A DNA stretch of 64,000 nucleotides from Sarcomyxa edulis (GCA_009761415.1 QUOL01000001.1:3224001-3288000), one strand, 5' to 3'; shown: positions 47,223-59,015, counted from the stretch's first letter. The notes: generated from the sequence alone by a model not told the origin. Numbers and translations are program-made.

Positions 47223-49363
47223 ATGACCACGACCACCCAAGACTCTCCTGGTCTTGCACCCTATATATTCTTTGCATCTTTCACTTTCTGGACTCTCTGG
47301 ACAACATGGCTCTTCTTTACACGACGGAACGAAAAACCAGCCTTGCGTTCAGTGGCCATTCTCGTTTTAGGTGACATTGGTCGAAGTCCAAGGATGATGT
47401 ACCATGCAGAGAGCTTTGCAAAGAACAACTTTGATACTTTTCTCATCGGGAATAGAGGTGCGTGCTATGTCTCTCATATGGTCCTCGAAAGCGAGCCTCA
47501 CATTGACTACCTAGGATCGAAACCTGTACCGTCACTAACTGTACTTCCCCATGTACATTTCATGTATCTATCCGAACCTCCTCCATTCACTCGGAACCTC
47601 CCATTTATTCTATTCGCACCCATAAAAGTTGTCCACCAAGTTATCACCATCCTTGCCGTCCTCATATTCAAAATAACCAATCCACCCGAATTCATTCTCG
47701 TGCAGGTCAGTGATCTTGTCCACAATGCCATCTACCATGTATTGAATGAGAATCATTAACTCATAAAGAATCCACCTAGTATACCGACGCTTGCACTGGT
47801 CTGGCTCGTCGGAAAGCTGAGGGGCAGCAAAGTCATTATCGATTGGCATAACCTTGGATATAGCATTCTAGCTATGAAGTTAGGCCAAAACCACATCCTG
47901 GTCAAGATAGCCAAGAAGTATGTCTACCTTCCAATCCTGTAAGTCATAATCTAACGTGTCGTTCGTTGAAAAGGTTCGAAGCGACGTTCGGACGAACGGC
48001 GTACGCGCATCTGTTCGTGACACAAGCAATGCACGACCACCTCGTGAAAGAATGGGATTTGAAGTAAGAACCTTCATTCTATTTCCCCCTTATCCGGATT
48101 CACCACCTCTTCCAGAGGCCGAAAGGCAGTCCTTCATGACCGACCACCGCGCCATTTCCACCGAGCTTCTACGTCTGAGACACACGAAGTACCTTCAAAG
48201 TCTCTATCTTTAGCATCACGTTAACGAGTGCTATCATGTTTCCAGCTCTTCCTCAGCCTTCAAAAATCTCGAGAGTTCCTCCAACACACCCTATCCTCCT
48301 TCCTACCTGCATCATCTCCGCCCTACTCTACCCCATTCACTCAAATACTATCCTCTTCATCTATGAAGCCCTCATCCAGCACGTCAAACTCAGCAACCGC
48401 CCTCCCACCCCCCATATTCCCAATATCATCCACCCCTGCCTACTCAAAAGTCAACATGCCAACGCTCCGTCCAGATCGACCGGCTCTCATCGTCTCAAGC
48501 ACATCATGGACCCCGGATGAAGATTTCGGTATACTCCTCGATGCACTCTGCATATACGAAAAACGGGCGAGGGAAGTGAACGCCACAGCGAGTACGAAGG
48601 GTAGGTTACCCAAGCTTCTAGTGGTTATTACAGGAAAGGGTCCTCTGAGACTTGAATATATGCAGAGGGTCGGGAAGCTTCAGAGGGGTGAGGAAGGTGA
48701 CGGATGGAGATGGGTTAGATGTATAAGTCTGTGGTTGGAGGCGGGGGATTATCCGCTTCTTTTGGGTTCGCTCGTCAATCTTGTATCCCAAGTCATACGA
48801 ATTGACAAAGTGGGTCTCGTTGTATAGGTTCGGCGGATCTTGGAGTATGCTTGCATTCAAGTTCGTCTGCTCTGGATTTACCGATGAAGGTAGTGGATAT
48901 GTTTGGTTGTGGGTTACCCGTTTGTGCACTAAATTTCGCATGGTGGGTCTTTGGTTGTTTCCATATCTTGACAAGGGTCACAGATTAATTTTGAACCGTT
49001 CTACCAGCTTGGATGAACTCGTGAAAGACGGTCAGAATGGACTCATATTCAGCAACGCCACTCAGTTGGCTACGCAGTTTGAGGTATGTTATTGCTGCCG
49101 TGTTCCCTCTCCATAATGCTAATGTTCGCAACAATCGGTAGAATTTATTGACTTCATTTCCAGAGTCCTCAACCCTAGAATCCCTGCGCTCATCCCTAGT
49201 CAAATCGTCGAGTCCTTCAGGCGGCCTAAAATCACCGAATAAACATGATGGCGAAGAGGGAGAGCATTGGGAGTGGAATACGTGGGAGGAGAACTGGAAG
49301 AAAGTCGTCAGGCCCCTGATTTTGAGTGATTATGCCATGGATGAGGGATTTTGGAGGTGGTGA
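47223..49363 (+). CDS. ALG1: Alg1 beta-1,4-mannosyltransferase
   Basis: Nine exons (47223-47457, 47515-47705, 47769-47917, 47974-48063, 48116-48188, 48246-48765, 48828-48942, 49008-49083, 49142-49363) give 556 residues. An N-terminal membrane span ([19 protein letters not shown]) is followed by the GT33 blocks [69 protein letters not shown] and [15 protein letters not shown]. Then come [68 protein letters not shown] and [12 protein letters not shown]. Alg1 adds the first mannose to chitobiosyl-PP-dolichol on the cytosolic face of the ER. The 57-nt intron 47458-47514 is a multiple of three without a stop. Confidence 0.94.
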
Positions 49364-49528
49364 TACAAAACGACTCATAATTCAATTGCAGGATTCGAGC
49401 GGGAAGACAGATCTATATATTTCTGTGATATATCTATTATACACGCACTGGTACTGCTCCTCATCCACGGGGTACAACTAAAAGCACAGAAAGCAAGGTA
49501 AATGTAGTCTTATCCAAACACAACTCCC

Positions 49529-50659
49529 TCAGGCTGCAGCAGTCGCAGCAAACGTCATCGTCTCTATCCGTCCTCGACCTTTGCATTCTTTCTGCATCAG
49601 CTCGTTGATCACTCGGAATTGGCCTGGGTCGATCAACATGATCTATGGAAAAGAACCGGTGAATTAGTTGATAGATTGAATAATGCGGAGGAGACAAGAC
49701 TCACCACTTCCCACTCATCCTGGCTCATCTCGTCGTCTTCGACTTTCTCTGCTCCTTCCAAGACCTTTTCTCGAAGGCGTTTGCCATCTGCTACGGGCAT
49801 AGTCACACGAACGCGCATCCGAGCACGTTGAATGGGGAGATTGGAGTCTGATTGAAGTTGTTTGATGCACTCTGATACCTGTTCGTTCGTCGTGCACCGG
49901 ATGAGAAACCAGGATACGAAAGTAGAAGTTCGAAGACGTACTTGGCTTTTAGCAGTCTTCCCTTGTTTTACACTGTATCCAGCTTCTGCCATTGCTTTCT
50001 CGATCATCCCGACTGAGTAAGGTCGCTGTGTAGCTGGGTCTACACATTTCTCGGCGACGAGGGTAGCTATTTCTTTCCGTAGTGATGTTAGATCGTGCTC
50101 GCGTTCTTTTTCGTTGACTTGAACTTCGCCTTTCTTCAGGATCTGATGTCGAGGCAGTGTTTCATGAGGACAGAGATGGAGATAGATACGGCGATGGCAT
50201 TACCTCTTTGACGATCTCTGGAACATCGGTTGTCCCAAAGGCTTTTTGGAGGTCTCCATGTTTTGCGAGTTCACCTTTGCCCACGTTCACGAATACGTTG
50301 CTTATTTGCATCACATCATCCAGATTGGTTTCGCTGGGCAACAAGGATAGAAGTTTATCAGAACACCGGTCTGAATGGGTGTATGATTTCTTTCATAACT
50401 CACACACCGTTCCTCCATTCTTGAACTTTGTTCTTGTAACACGCGACCTAGGGTATATCTGTGAGTGTGGTTCAAGAAGTTGATGGGATGGATAATTTAA
50501 TCACTTCGAAACGTTTTCCGCCTTTCTTAAGACGGACTATGGAGACGTTTGTGAGCCTGTGAATGAGTGAATATTGTCAGAGGCTCGAACATGGAGACTC
50601 AGAGGGGAGGCGAACGGGTATCACTTGATCTGATTAGAGGGCTGTTGTATCTTGGACAT
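49529..50659 (-). CDS. SDO1: SBDS/Sdo1 ribosome maturation protein
   Basis: A multi-exon gene from 50659 (MSKIQQPSNQIK, splice, LTNVSIVRLKKGGKRFEVAC) to the stop at 49529. Later blocks: QEWRNGVETNLDDVMQISNV, FVNVGKGELAKHGDLQKAFG, ILKKGEVQVNEKEREHDL, VDPATQRPYSVGMIEKAMAE, VKQGKTAKSQALECIKQLQ, RARMRVRVTMPVADGKRLRE and the C-terminal MLIDPGQFRVINELMQKECK. These are the three SBDS domains in order. Sdo1, with the GTPase Efl1, removes eIF6/Tif6 from late 60S subunits. The N-terminal sequence is required by the family's highly conserved opening, which supports the upstream start despite the short first exon. Exact internal splice positions were not all fixed. Confidence 0.93.
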
Positions 50660-51288
50660 TCTGCGGTAAAGAAGAAGAGGAGATTGAGAGTTTTGCCCGA
50701 GTCAAGTGCGGGACGCAAGTTATTGAAGAAGGCAGAGTCACATCACGGTCACAGAAGACGGGACCGACTCGGACTCGGACGACTCAAACGAACTCTCTCT
50801 CATCTTATGATCATCTCCGAAACTTTCTCATTTGCTTCGAACCTTCATAGAAACCGCATATATGGCTGATGACTCTTCGAGGCACATGGATATCTAGCTC
50901 TGCGTTATCCCCAAGAAGATCATATCCCGGAAAGGACTTTCTATCGCTAGATGGACTTCGGGTCGCAACGAGTTGAACGAAATCATTGGACAGCGCTCTA
51001 TGCCTCTTGGACGTGTCATACTATCACCAAGATGCTCTGCCGTTGCCTACAGCGCCCACCTTCACCGCCTGGATATCTTGAATGCGGCAATCCCTTTTGA
51101 ATAGGTTCCTATGCATGCCACCTGCACACCGCTGCATTCATCAAAGCAGCGCTCTGACATCAACCTAATTTTGACCTTCTTATAATGTCTATCTCTTGAT
51201 GAAAAAGCCCCTCGAAGCTAGTCTTCTCCTATTTCGTACTCTTCGTCCTTCGTTTGACCTCGATTCTATCCTTTTCTTCTGTCTAATC
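50660..51288. other. divergent promoter region, SDO1 to secreted protein gene
   Basis: About 0.63 kb between divergent start codons. A pyrimidine-rich run at about 51220-51285 precedes the secreted-protein start. No further gene is recognised. Confidence 0.5.
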
Positions 51289-52254
51289 ATGCTGGCCCGT
51301 GTTAACGTCTTCACTATCGCTGTCATTGCGGCTGGAGCCGGTCTTGTGTCTGCTCAATCGTGAGTCTCTGACATAACCTGTCACTGAACGAGACAGGACC
51401 TGACCATCATCGCCTGTCAGCATCTCACCTGAATGTTTAGCGACCTTGAAGGTTTTCCTAGCATCCCCGGATTCTGCATGCCTGAACCCCTCAGCATTAC
51501 TCTCCTTTGCCCTCACAGGCTCCCAATCAATATCTGTTCCCGTCAACAATTGGTTGACTGGGTTATGCGCCACCAATGCGTGTAGTAATGCGACCTTGTC
51601 GACCATCGTGACAAACATTGCCACTGGATGCAGCACCGATCTCAGTGATGCGTTTGGCTATTCGTCCAATGATACATCTGATATCGTTGACATTGTCCAA
51701 GCAGTCTATCCTACCATCAGGAAAACAGTTTGTCTGAAGGAGTGAGTGGCATTCAAACCTCGCCCACGCGTCTTCATTTCTTAATTTATGGCAATAGCAC
51801 CACTTCCAACCAACTGTGTGTCCCAGAAACGATTTCGAACATCGAGAACATTACGGGTACTCTGAATTTCCAGGACGTGGGGATCAACGACGTGTTCAGC
51901 GATGCAGCCAAGGTCCTTACTTCGTCGATCTCGAATCTCACATGTACAAGCTGCGTTCAAGCGGCCTATACGATTGTGAGACAGGACTTCCCGGATGCCG
52001 TTTCTGACGTTACCGGGCCATTGGGATCGCTATGCGGTAGTTCTTTTGTAGGTGAGTCAAGGACCAAGTTCTCTATGTGTTATCCGATAGTAATGCGCGT
52101 GTTTCCAGATGGGACCACTCCTAGTACTATCACGCAAACGGCAGATGCCAAGCAGTTGAGTGCTGAGAACTCAGGAATAACTTCTTGGAGTCCTGTTTCT
52201 GGAGCAGGCGCGGCGCTTGGCTTAGTGGCATCTATATTCGCGACTCTTGTTTGA
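51289..52254 (+). CDS. secreted, cysteine-containing, probably GPI-anchored protein
   Basis: Four exons (51289-51359, 51421-51741, 51798-52051, 52109-52254) give 263 residues. The signal peptide MLARVNVFTIAVIAAGAGLV, ending SAQS, is clear. About ten cysteines are spread over two similar halves (LCATNACSNATLSTIVTNIA, then LTCTSCVQAAYTIVRQDFPD). The C terminus is Ser/Thr-rich and ends in the hydrophobic GAGAALGLVASIFATLV, as expected for a GPI-attachment signal. Potential N-glycosylation sites (NAT, NIT, NLT, NDT) are frequent. I recognise the type as common in agaricomycetes but cannot assign a molecular function; a cell-wall surface role is inference. Confidence 0.85.
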
Positions 52255-53000
52255 CGCCTCTGAGGAAGACAAAGATTCTAGCCGGACGATCAGACCATAG
52301 TTCTTCGATACTCGTATCCTTCGTTGGTCGTGTACATCATATACATATCATATATATAACTTATATCGTTAGCATTCATGGTATACACTCTTGTTATGAT
52401 TTCGGGGCTGCGCATTAGTGTAAGCCCTACTGTCAATCTATGGTGCGTTTCAGCCCTTCTGGGCCAGGAATATTACTGAGTGTCTCTTTGCGCTCGCTCT
52501 TTGTCGAGCTGACGACCCACAGCATTTCTTAGCCATCAAATGCCTTTTGATGACCAACGAGCCCAGTGCAGTCGCTGCGGTGTCAGTGCGGTCAGTGGAA
52601 AGCAACAGATAGCAACAAGCGCTATGTTTAGTGATCGCCCGACCATCATCGACTTGATTATTCTGCTCATCCTTGTCTCAAGTCAAATCGATATCGACAG
52701 CACGGTCTACAGCTCACAAGGATTTGTCTACGAAGATCCGTGCTTGGGTGGGAGTATTATTGATCACATTTGTAGACGAGGTCAGGAGATTGTACGGTGG
52801 GTCTGCTCACAGCACGCGCGGGAATCGTGATAGACGTCTGATACATTGACCAGATACCGTTCGCCGTCCAATCGTCGTTTTCGCTTTTCCGGGTCCGGGT
52901 CTGCAAGCATATCAACACCATCGATGTACCAGGAACTATGACCGGTAAGCTTGCTTCAAAGATTCCCGACGTCATCTTCATAGAATTCTATCTAGTTCAG
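52255..53000. other. intergenic, upstream of broken F-box gene
   Basis: The 3' region of the secreted-protein gene with an AT-rich TATATCATATA-type run near 52335-52360. In-frame sequence from 52938 leads into the F-box pseudogene. No other gene is recognised. Confidence 0.5.
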
Positions 53001-54687
53001 ATGTCGGACGAAACCATCGAGATACACAAGGCTCGAGAACAACTTGATCGTCAAATCCGAGATCTAAATGCGCAGCGTAATGCTCTTGCCCCGATCTCGC
53101 GACTTCCTGCGGAGTCATTGTCCCACATATTCATCTTAGCCAGAGACGAAGGCTTTCATTACAGCCCTCCGAGTCATGCTGTTCATTGGGATTGGAAAGC
53201 AGTGTCACAGGTTTGCCAATACTGGCGAAACGTAGCCCTGGGTTGTCCCAGACTATGGTCCCACGTCGAGTTCTCTCATCCCGACCTCGCAGAGGAGATG
53301 TTGAGGAGGTCCAAGATGGCTCCGCTTACCATTAAAGCGATCATCAAGAACCAGGTATCGTGTGATTCGGTTATGCTAGCCTTATCACAGATCACGCGAA
53401 TACGAGAGATACATATACGTATCGAAACAGATAATTTGACGATGGAAAAGTTTCTCGACACTGCCATGTCCCAGGATGCTCCGTGCCTCGAGTCCCTCAC
53501 CATATCAAGTACGTGGACACTCTCGCGAGGATTACGCGCTTTCAAATCGTCTGTTTTGTAGAACAAATCAGCTACGCCGCCTAGAGCTTGTACATTGTGT
53601 TCTCCCGTGGAACTCCCCTCTCCTCTCTGGTCTAACATATCTGAAATTGGCCCCATCCGCCACCAGCTTTGTCACTGTGACACAATTCCTTGACATTCTG
53701 GAGAATATGCCTGGCTTGGAGGTTCTTCATCTCCAAAACTGTCTTCCAATCCGACCGTGGGTGGCTAATACGACCACAGCCTCGTATCACACTCGGCGGG
53801 TGATCGATCTCCCTCACCTTTCGTCTATCCACTTCGCGACCTGACGTCTCGACCGTCACGATCTGGAGTCTCGCATCCCAGAGGTCACAGAGATTTTGAA
53901 TTGTATATCTCTACCCCAAAGCGCCTCGGTACGCATCACAGGCAACTGCTCGCCGGAAGAAGCTTTCGTTCTACTCAGAACTCTGTTCGAAGACCTGAGG
54001 AATATTGTCGAGAACCCTATTCGCAGCCTTATCTTTTCTTCGGTCCAAGATAGCCTAGAGGTATACACACGGACCTGCACTGACGGTGAACAACCCATAC
54101 GCCATCTTCATCCCCAGCTCCCTGCGAAGGAGATAAATCTTGGTCTACGATGGAGACAACCGATAGATGACGAGGCTCGGAGGCAGATTGTGATAAAAGT
54201 CCTCAAGATGCTTCCACTCTCTGATCTGCACAATTTACGATTCCATAACAGCGAAATCCAAGCAGAAGACTGGCTACCAGCCTTCGGCAATCCAAAGAAC
54301 ATGGAGACCATTTTCGTCCGAGAAAATCCCAGCATTATAGCTGCACTCACCCCGACTGCAGAATTGGAACGCGATTGGGATGTAGATATCGTGGAGAACG
54401 GTTCAGATACGGAAGTTCCACCCATCCTTTTCCCTGGCTTGTAATATCTAGATCTCCGAGCTCTTGCTTTTGATCGTATCACCGAATATCCTATGCAGCA
54501 TATCGACTTCCATGACTTGCAGGATTGTCTGATACAAAGATACGAGAGAAATGCGGAGATACATCGTCTGCGCTTGAGTCAGTGTCCTGGTATCACTCAT
54601 GAGAGCATCGAGTGGCTCCGTGAGGTTGTGGTTGATGTTGATTGTAATGATTCCTGGAGTAGACTACGGAGGCGTGCCGCTTCTTAA
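53001..54687 (+). pseudogene. F-box gene broken by one frameshift and two stops
   Basis: The reading opens MSDETIEIHKAREQLDRQIR, with F-box-like ISRLPAESLSHIFILARD, VSQVCQYWRNVALG and CPRLWSHVEFSHPDLAEEML. Near 53555-53562 the frame ends (FKSSVL then TAG) and continues +1 as RTNQLRRLELVHC. In the new frame a TGA at 53842-53844 interrupts HFAT*RLDRHD and a TAA at 54442-54444 interrupts FPGL*YLDLRALAF. After each break the family sequence continues (EILNCISLPQSASVRITGNC; HDLQDCLIQRYERNAEIHRL). Both stops are one C-to-T change from sense codons (CGA, CAA). A 49-nt intron 53513-53561 could bypass the first break, but it would delete residues that relatives appear to have there. Sequencing errors are an alternative. 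It probably no longer encodes a full protein. Confidence 0.8.
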
Positions 54688-55577
54688 CGAATGCGATATT
54701 TTGACTATGGCGTCTGAGGTTTATATGGAAGACTCGAGCTCGTTGAGGACTTCTTTTCTTGTAGGTACGAGAGCTGTGGGTCCATGGAGGGGTGTGTGGT
54801 GGTTCATTTGTTTCTCGGCTTGTGATAATCAACATTACGTACTCAATTCCGAGACACTGGACCAAATGCTTCTTTCTTCCTCCAGTCTAAGTCGCACAGA
54901 CTATACCAGCACATATCATTGAACTTGCGGCATCACACGACATCCTTCGTGTGTCCCACGCCGTCTTACCTGACAAGATTTCGGATAAATCATTTTTACA
55001 CGCCATGGCCCACAAACTACAGTACACTTCCTCGACTACTGACACTCAGGCAATTATCTATTGTCTGCTCGGCGGGCTTCAGCTCTCGTTCTCGCTATGA
55101 TCCTTTACCCGGTGGCGTATAATGGGAACAATGACCTGAACAGTGAACACTTACACGATCTACAAATAAGGATTAGCGAAGCTCTGGTGCCAGTGGGTCC
55201 GGGTGGCGCACTGCGTTATCTTCTGCCCGAAGTGCAAATCCTCGATGCTATTGTGATACGTTTGAGGAAGAATGTGGAACTCACGGTACTAGGTGGCGAC
55301 GCGGCCACGTGTACATGTTGGCTTGCGAGTATAAGAACGACCCAACGAGCTGTCTCCTGCTCTACACACCTTGTACCACTCGACTGCACTCGATTCCCTC
55401 TGGCAACTGTCTCTCTCTGTGTATTCGTGTCTTCTTCATTGTATACTCGACTCTTCTTTGACAAAAGTTCTATAACGTCTTACCCTACGAGCGTGCTGGG
55501 ACCTATTATAGTATGGATAGTACAATTGGTGAGCTCGATTGAGCCTCTTATCCAAAGTTTCCTGAAGTTGCTTTGTA
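54688..55577. other. intergenic between F-box pseudogene and F-box gene
   Basis: Contains the first copy of a roughly 130-nt 3'-flank repeat (54771-54900). An open frame at 55061-55570 runs into the upstream region of the next F-box gene in another frame and shows no recognisable domain. Nothing else is recognised. Confidence 0.5.
54771..54900. repeat. duplicated F-box 3' flank, copy 1
   Basis: Matches 57281-57412 with ordered blocks: TGTGGGTCCATGGA, CATTTGTTTCT, AATCAACATTACGTAC, TCCGAGA and TTCTTCC.CCAGTC.AAG. Both copies lie 80-140 nt beyond the end of an F-box reading frame, so the duplication carried gene and flank together. Confidence 0.7.
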
Positions 55578-57149
55578 GTGTCGAAAATGGAAGAAGAGTA
55601 CACTCACCACGATGCTCTTTCCCCGATTTTGAGACTGGGTCCCGACATTCTATCCACTCTGTTCATGTTGCTCCGAGATACTGCTGAACGCCCTGACTCT
55701 GACTACGACTACAACCCTGGAACCCTTGATTGGATAAAGTCGGTATCGCACATCTGTCGAAAATGGCGTGAGGTAGCTTTAGGAGATGCCCGTTTATGGA
55801 ACTGCATAATATTTACGAAGCCTAAATTCAGAGAGGAGATGCTGACAAGAACCAAGGGTACTCCGCTCGTGATCAAGGTCAACATGGGCCTCGTATCGAT
55901 TGACGTCGTTGCTCTGGCCCTCAAGGAGATCAAAAGGATACGGGAGCTGAATATCAAAGCATCGAGATCCGTGATTCAGAACATCCTCGATTCAATAGTG
56001 TTTGACTCGGAGCATAGTCCTTCTCTAAAATCCCTATCTCTCGCGGAATCTACCGGTGACACAAGTGACATTCTTTCGATCCACACTAGGGGCACTGACA
56101 CTATACGGTTACGCCGCCTGGATCTTCATGGCATTGTAATCCCAATCGGTTCCCCTCTGTTTGTAGGATTGACCGTGTTGACGCTGCGCCCTCCCTTGCC
56201 AAGATCTATGAAGACGACAGAACTATTGGATCTACTGGGAAAGATCCCTACCTTAGAGATTCTGTATCTCGAAAACTGTGTCTGCAATACAACGACCAAG
56301 TCAACCTTGCCAGCTTCTGAGAATCAATGTATCGTCAAGCTCCCTCGGCTTTCCTCAATTTCCTTTGACGGAACCTTCGAGCACGAGCACAAGTCTACCA
56401 TTTCGGAGTTCCTCAAGGCTCTGAAGTATATATCTTACCCACCAAGTGCCGATCTCCGAATTATGGGCATTTATCCCGAAGAAGAAGTCCACCTTCTGCT
56501 GGAGGCTCTATATACTCCCCATGTTCGCAGACTTTATCTCGGTGCTGTTGAAGGCAAGCCTGGAGGCAAGACTGAAGGCGTGCACCTATACTTATCGGGA
56601 GACATCAATTGTCACCCACCGTCGTCCACAATTAACATGAGCCTCCAATGGAGACTCAATGCACTGAAGATGGTGGGAGCACCAAAGCCACACCCCACGA
56701 CACACCTGCTCCAGAAACTTCCTCTCTCCGAATTACATACCATTCGTCTCGAAAAAAAACTACCACTGCCAAGTATTTGGATACCAGTTCTAGGAAATCT
56801 AAAGCAGGTGCGATGCATCTATACCCAAGCTCTCGATATTGTGGGTGTCCTCGCTTCACCATTGGAACGGAAACTAGACACAAATCCAGAGGATGAAAAT
56901 AGACCCAAAATGAACTTCAACTCACTCCACTTCCCTGCTTTAGAACATCTTGTCTTCGAAAAGATATGTTTCAAAGTTCATGTCACAAACGAATCAATTA
57001 TCGATGATTTTGGCAAGCTGTGGGGTCGTCTGTATGGTAGATTGAAGGTAGGCGCACCCATCAAGCATGTTTCTTTTTTCAGGTGCGAGGGTATAGCTGA
57101 TAAGGAGTACGAGAGCTTGCGCGCGATTGGGATTCACGTTGAAAACTGA
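55578..57149 (+). CDS. F-box protein, intact relative of the neighbouring pseudogene
   Basis: A single open frame of 523 residues. The F-box-like part is LSPILRLGPDILSTLFMLLR, LDWIKSVSHICRKWREVALG and DARLWNCIIFTKPKFREEML. LRR-like segments follow (LFVGLTVLTLRPPLP, IPTLEILYLENCVC, LPRLSSISFDGTF), then LLQKLPLSELHTIRL and the closing HVSFFRCEGIADKEYESLRA. It has the same architecture as the gene at 40926 and the pseudogene at 53001, and shares a duplicated 3' flank with the latter. Probably a substrate receptor of an SCF ubiquitin ligase (family inference); target unknown. A second ATG two codons later is an equally plausible start. Confidence 0.88.
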   Translation: MSKMEEEYTHHDALSPILRLGPDILSTLFMLLRDTAERPDSDYDYNPGTLDWIKSVSHICRKWREVALGDARLWNCIIFTKPKFREEMLTRTKGTPLVIKVNMGLVSIDVVALALKEIKRIRELNIKASRSVIQNILDSIVFDSEHSPSLKSLSLAESTGDTSDILSIHTRGTDTIRLRRLDLHGIVIPIGSPLFVGLTVLTLRPPLPRSMKTTELLDLLGKIPTLEILYLENCVCNTTTKSTLPASENQCIVKLPRLSSISFDGTFEHEHKSTISEFLKALKYISYPPSADLRIMGIYPEEEVHLLLEALYTPHVRRLYLGAVEGKPGGKTEGVHLYLSGDINCHPPSSTINMSLQWRLNALKMVGAPKPHPTTHLLQKLPLSELHTIRLEKKLPLPSIWIPVLGNLKQVRCIYTQALDIVGVLASPLERKLDTNPEDENRPKMNFNSLHFPALEHLVFEKICFKVHVTNESIIDDFGKLWGRLYGRLKVGAPIKHVSFFRCEGIADKEYESLRAIGIHVEN

Positions 57150-57810
57150 CTGGAATGAATGTGGATCCGAATCCACTTCCTAGATAGTTGTGAGATTTTC
57201 CGTATAATGATAATTAGTAAATTGATTGTCTAAACGATATGAGCTTGTCGAACTTGAGATGCGACGCGCGCCAGTGGAGAGTTGTGGGTCCATGGATGAG
57301 TGTGTATTGGCTCATTTGTTTCTAAGCTTGTAATCAACATTACGTACACAGATCCGAGAGACAGTCAGCATTCTCATGGCGACCTTCGTGCCTTCTTCCA
57401 GTCCAAGCTGCCCACCTTTTCAACTTGAAAGCTTGACCGTCGACAGACCGCGACAGGACCGCGATGAACGCCAGGGCTCGCGACTTCATACCTAGATTCG
57501 GCCAACTCGGCCTCCACTCGGTAGCTTCCTAATTATCTGCTCAGACTTTCCGGATACTAGGCGGTCACTGGCACAATGGCGGCGGAATGTACCTAGCATA
57601 TCGTGCTTAAAGTATTCTCAGGTTCCGGTTTGTCACCGTAGAGTGTACTCTTTAACGTGGTGCTTATCGATCCAGAGTGTTCTCCAGAGGATCCGGGATA
57701 TTATCAAATTGACAGCACTCCATATATAAAGCTGGGAAGGTGCTGACCGAGTAAGTTCAAAAGTTTCTCTCACCCTTGCAGCTTTCCCACTAGTGTGATA
57801 CCCAACTGCA
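57150..57810. other. intergenic with duplicated F-box 3' flank
   Basis: Contains the second flank copy (57281-57412), followed by the promoter region of the first flavoprotein gene. No gene is recognised. Confidence 0.5.
57281..57412. repeat. duplicated F-box 3' flank, copy 2
   Basis: Second copy of the sequence at 54771-54900, located about 130 nt after the stop codon of the intact F-box gene. The shared blocks include CATTTGTTTCT and AATCAACATTACGTAC. Confidence 0.7.
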
Positions 57811-58437
57811 ATGGCTTCGAAGAAAATTGCGCTCCTCATCTGCTCTACACGAGGCCTTCGCACAGGTCCCGCTATCGCGTCTTGGATTAGTTCGATAACG
57901 ACCCCCCTTGCCACATCATCCGTCAAACTCGAAACCCTAGACCTGCTCGACTACGCCCCTACCCTCCCCCTCTCCCCACCCGGCCGTCTTCCCGCACAAT
58001 ACCCCACACCCCTCGCAGACGCGCCGTACGAGAACGCTCAAGTAAACCTCTGGTCCAAACGTATCCGCGAATACGACGGATTTATTTTCCTCACACCCGA
58101 ATACAACTGGTCGTTCCCTGGAAGTCTCAAAGTCGCCATCGATCATCTGTTTTATGAGTGGGTTGGCAAACCTGCTGCGGTGGTTAGTTATGGGTCGCGT
58201 GGGGGTACGAATGTGCAGACTTCGATAAGACAGGTGTTGACGGGGGTGAGGATGAAGGTTGCGGAGGGACGTGTGGAGTTGCCGTTGATCAAGGGGTTGG
58301 AGGATGCTACACGGGGGGTTTTGATGGAGGAAGTGGTGGCTGACTGGGAGGGTAGTGGGAAGAGACAGGAGGTTGTGGAGAGGTGGGAGGAGTTGGTCAA
58401 GATGATTGAGCTCGAGGGTGTCGAGAAGAAGGAGTGA
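57811..58437 (+). CDS. NAD(P)H-dependent FMN reductase-like flavoprotein, copy A
   Basis: A single exon, 208 residues. It opens MASKKIALLICSTRGLRTGP, the flavodoxin-like phosphate-binding turn after strand 1. FIFLTPEYNWSFPGSLKVAI is the signature PEYN(G/W) motif, and WVGKPAAVVSYGSRGG completes the FMN site. Length and motifs fit the NADPH-dependent FMN reductase family, which reduces flavins, quinones or azo compounds; the true substrate is unknown. The gene at 59115 is a tandem paralogue (shared YNWSFP, WVGKPA and DAPY.NA.VN.WSK.IR). An acidic/Lys-rich tail (VEKKE) ends both proteins. Confidence 0.9.
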   Translation: MASKKIALLICSTRGLRTGPAIASWISSITTPLATSSVKLETLDLLDYAPTLPLSPPGRLPAQYPTPLADAPYENAQVNLWSKRIREYDGFIFLTPEYNWSFPGSLKVAIDHLFYEWVGKPAAVVSYGSRGGTNVQTSIRQVLTGVRMKVAEGRVELPLIKGLEDATRGVLMEEVVADWEGSGKRQEVVERWEELVKMIELEGVEKKE

Positions 58438-59015
58438 GGCGAATCGAGTGCAAGGACATCGCTAGTATCTGTCTCGCTGTTTCGACCTTCGTCATCGCAA
58501 TCTTATTACCTCCTACCACGAGGACTTGGGATGCCTACTCTGGACCTGTATAGGGATGTAAAGTATTATGCCACACAAACTTGACTACTTACATACAGGA
58601 CGCGTGCGTCCCTTTGAGAGTAAATTCAATTTACATCCTTTCAGATCAAATAGTGTCTCTATCATACCACCTTATGTTTTTCGAGCTGGTTATTCTGTTG
58701 TGCCATTTTTCTAGAGATATCTGTCGCCTTGACGAATTGTGGACCCTTAGAGGTGGTAATTTGTTCCCGTCGATGTTACCAAATACCTGCACAGCTTCGT
58801 GTGAAATCAAAATTAGATGCTCCAATTTTGATCCAAGTGGCATCCGCTATTCTGGTATTCGTATTCATGGCGCAGTCCGGCCTAATTACACGCTATCTTC
58901 TCGTAATCCTATCTTGGAATCAGCATCTGTACGTGGAACTTCGGGTCCATCCATCAGCTAGCTGTGCTCAGCCTCAGGGACTGTCTGTTTAAAAAGACAC
59001 TAAAAAACGGCAGAA
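58438..59015. other. intergenic between flavoprotein paralogues
   Basis: The 3' region of copy A and the promoter of copy B. Open frames here lack domain resemblance. Nothing else is recognised. Confidence 0.5.

Noticed and set aside
47458..47491. A very short intron (34 nt) in ALG1 ending at CGAAAG
   Set aside because: Too short, and the phase fails; the 57-nt intron ending CTACCTAG restores the family motif GSKPVPSL.
53513..53561. A 49-nt GT-AG intron that would rescue the F-box frameshift
   Set aside because: The phase works, but the donor is poor, relatives carry sequence of similar length at this position without an intron, and two later stops remain.
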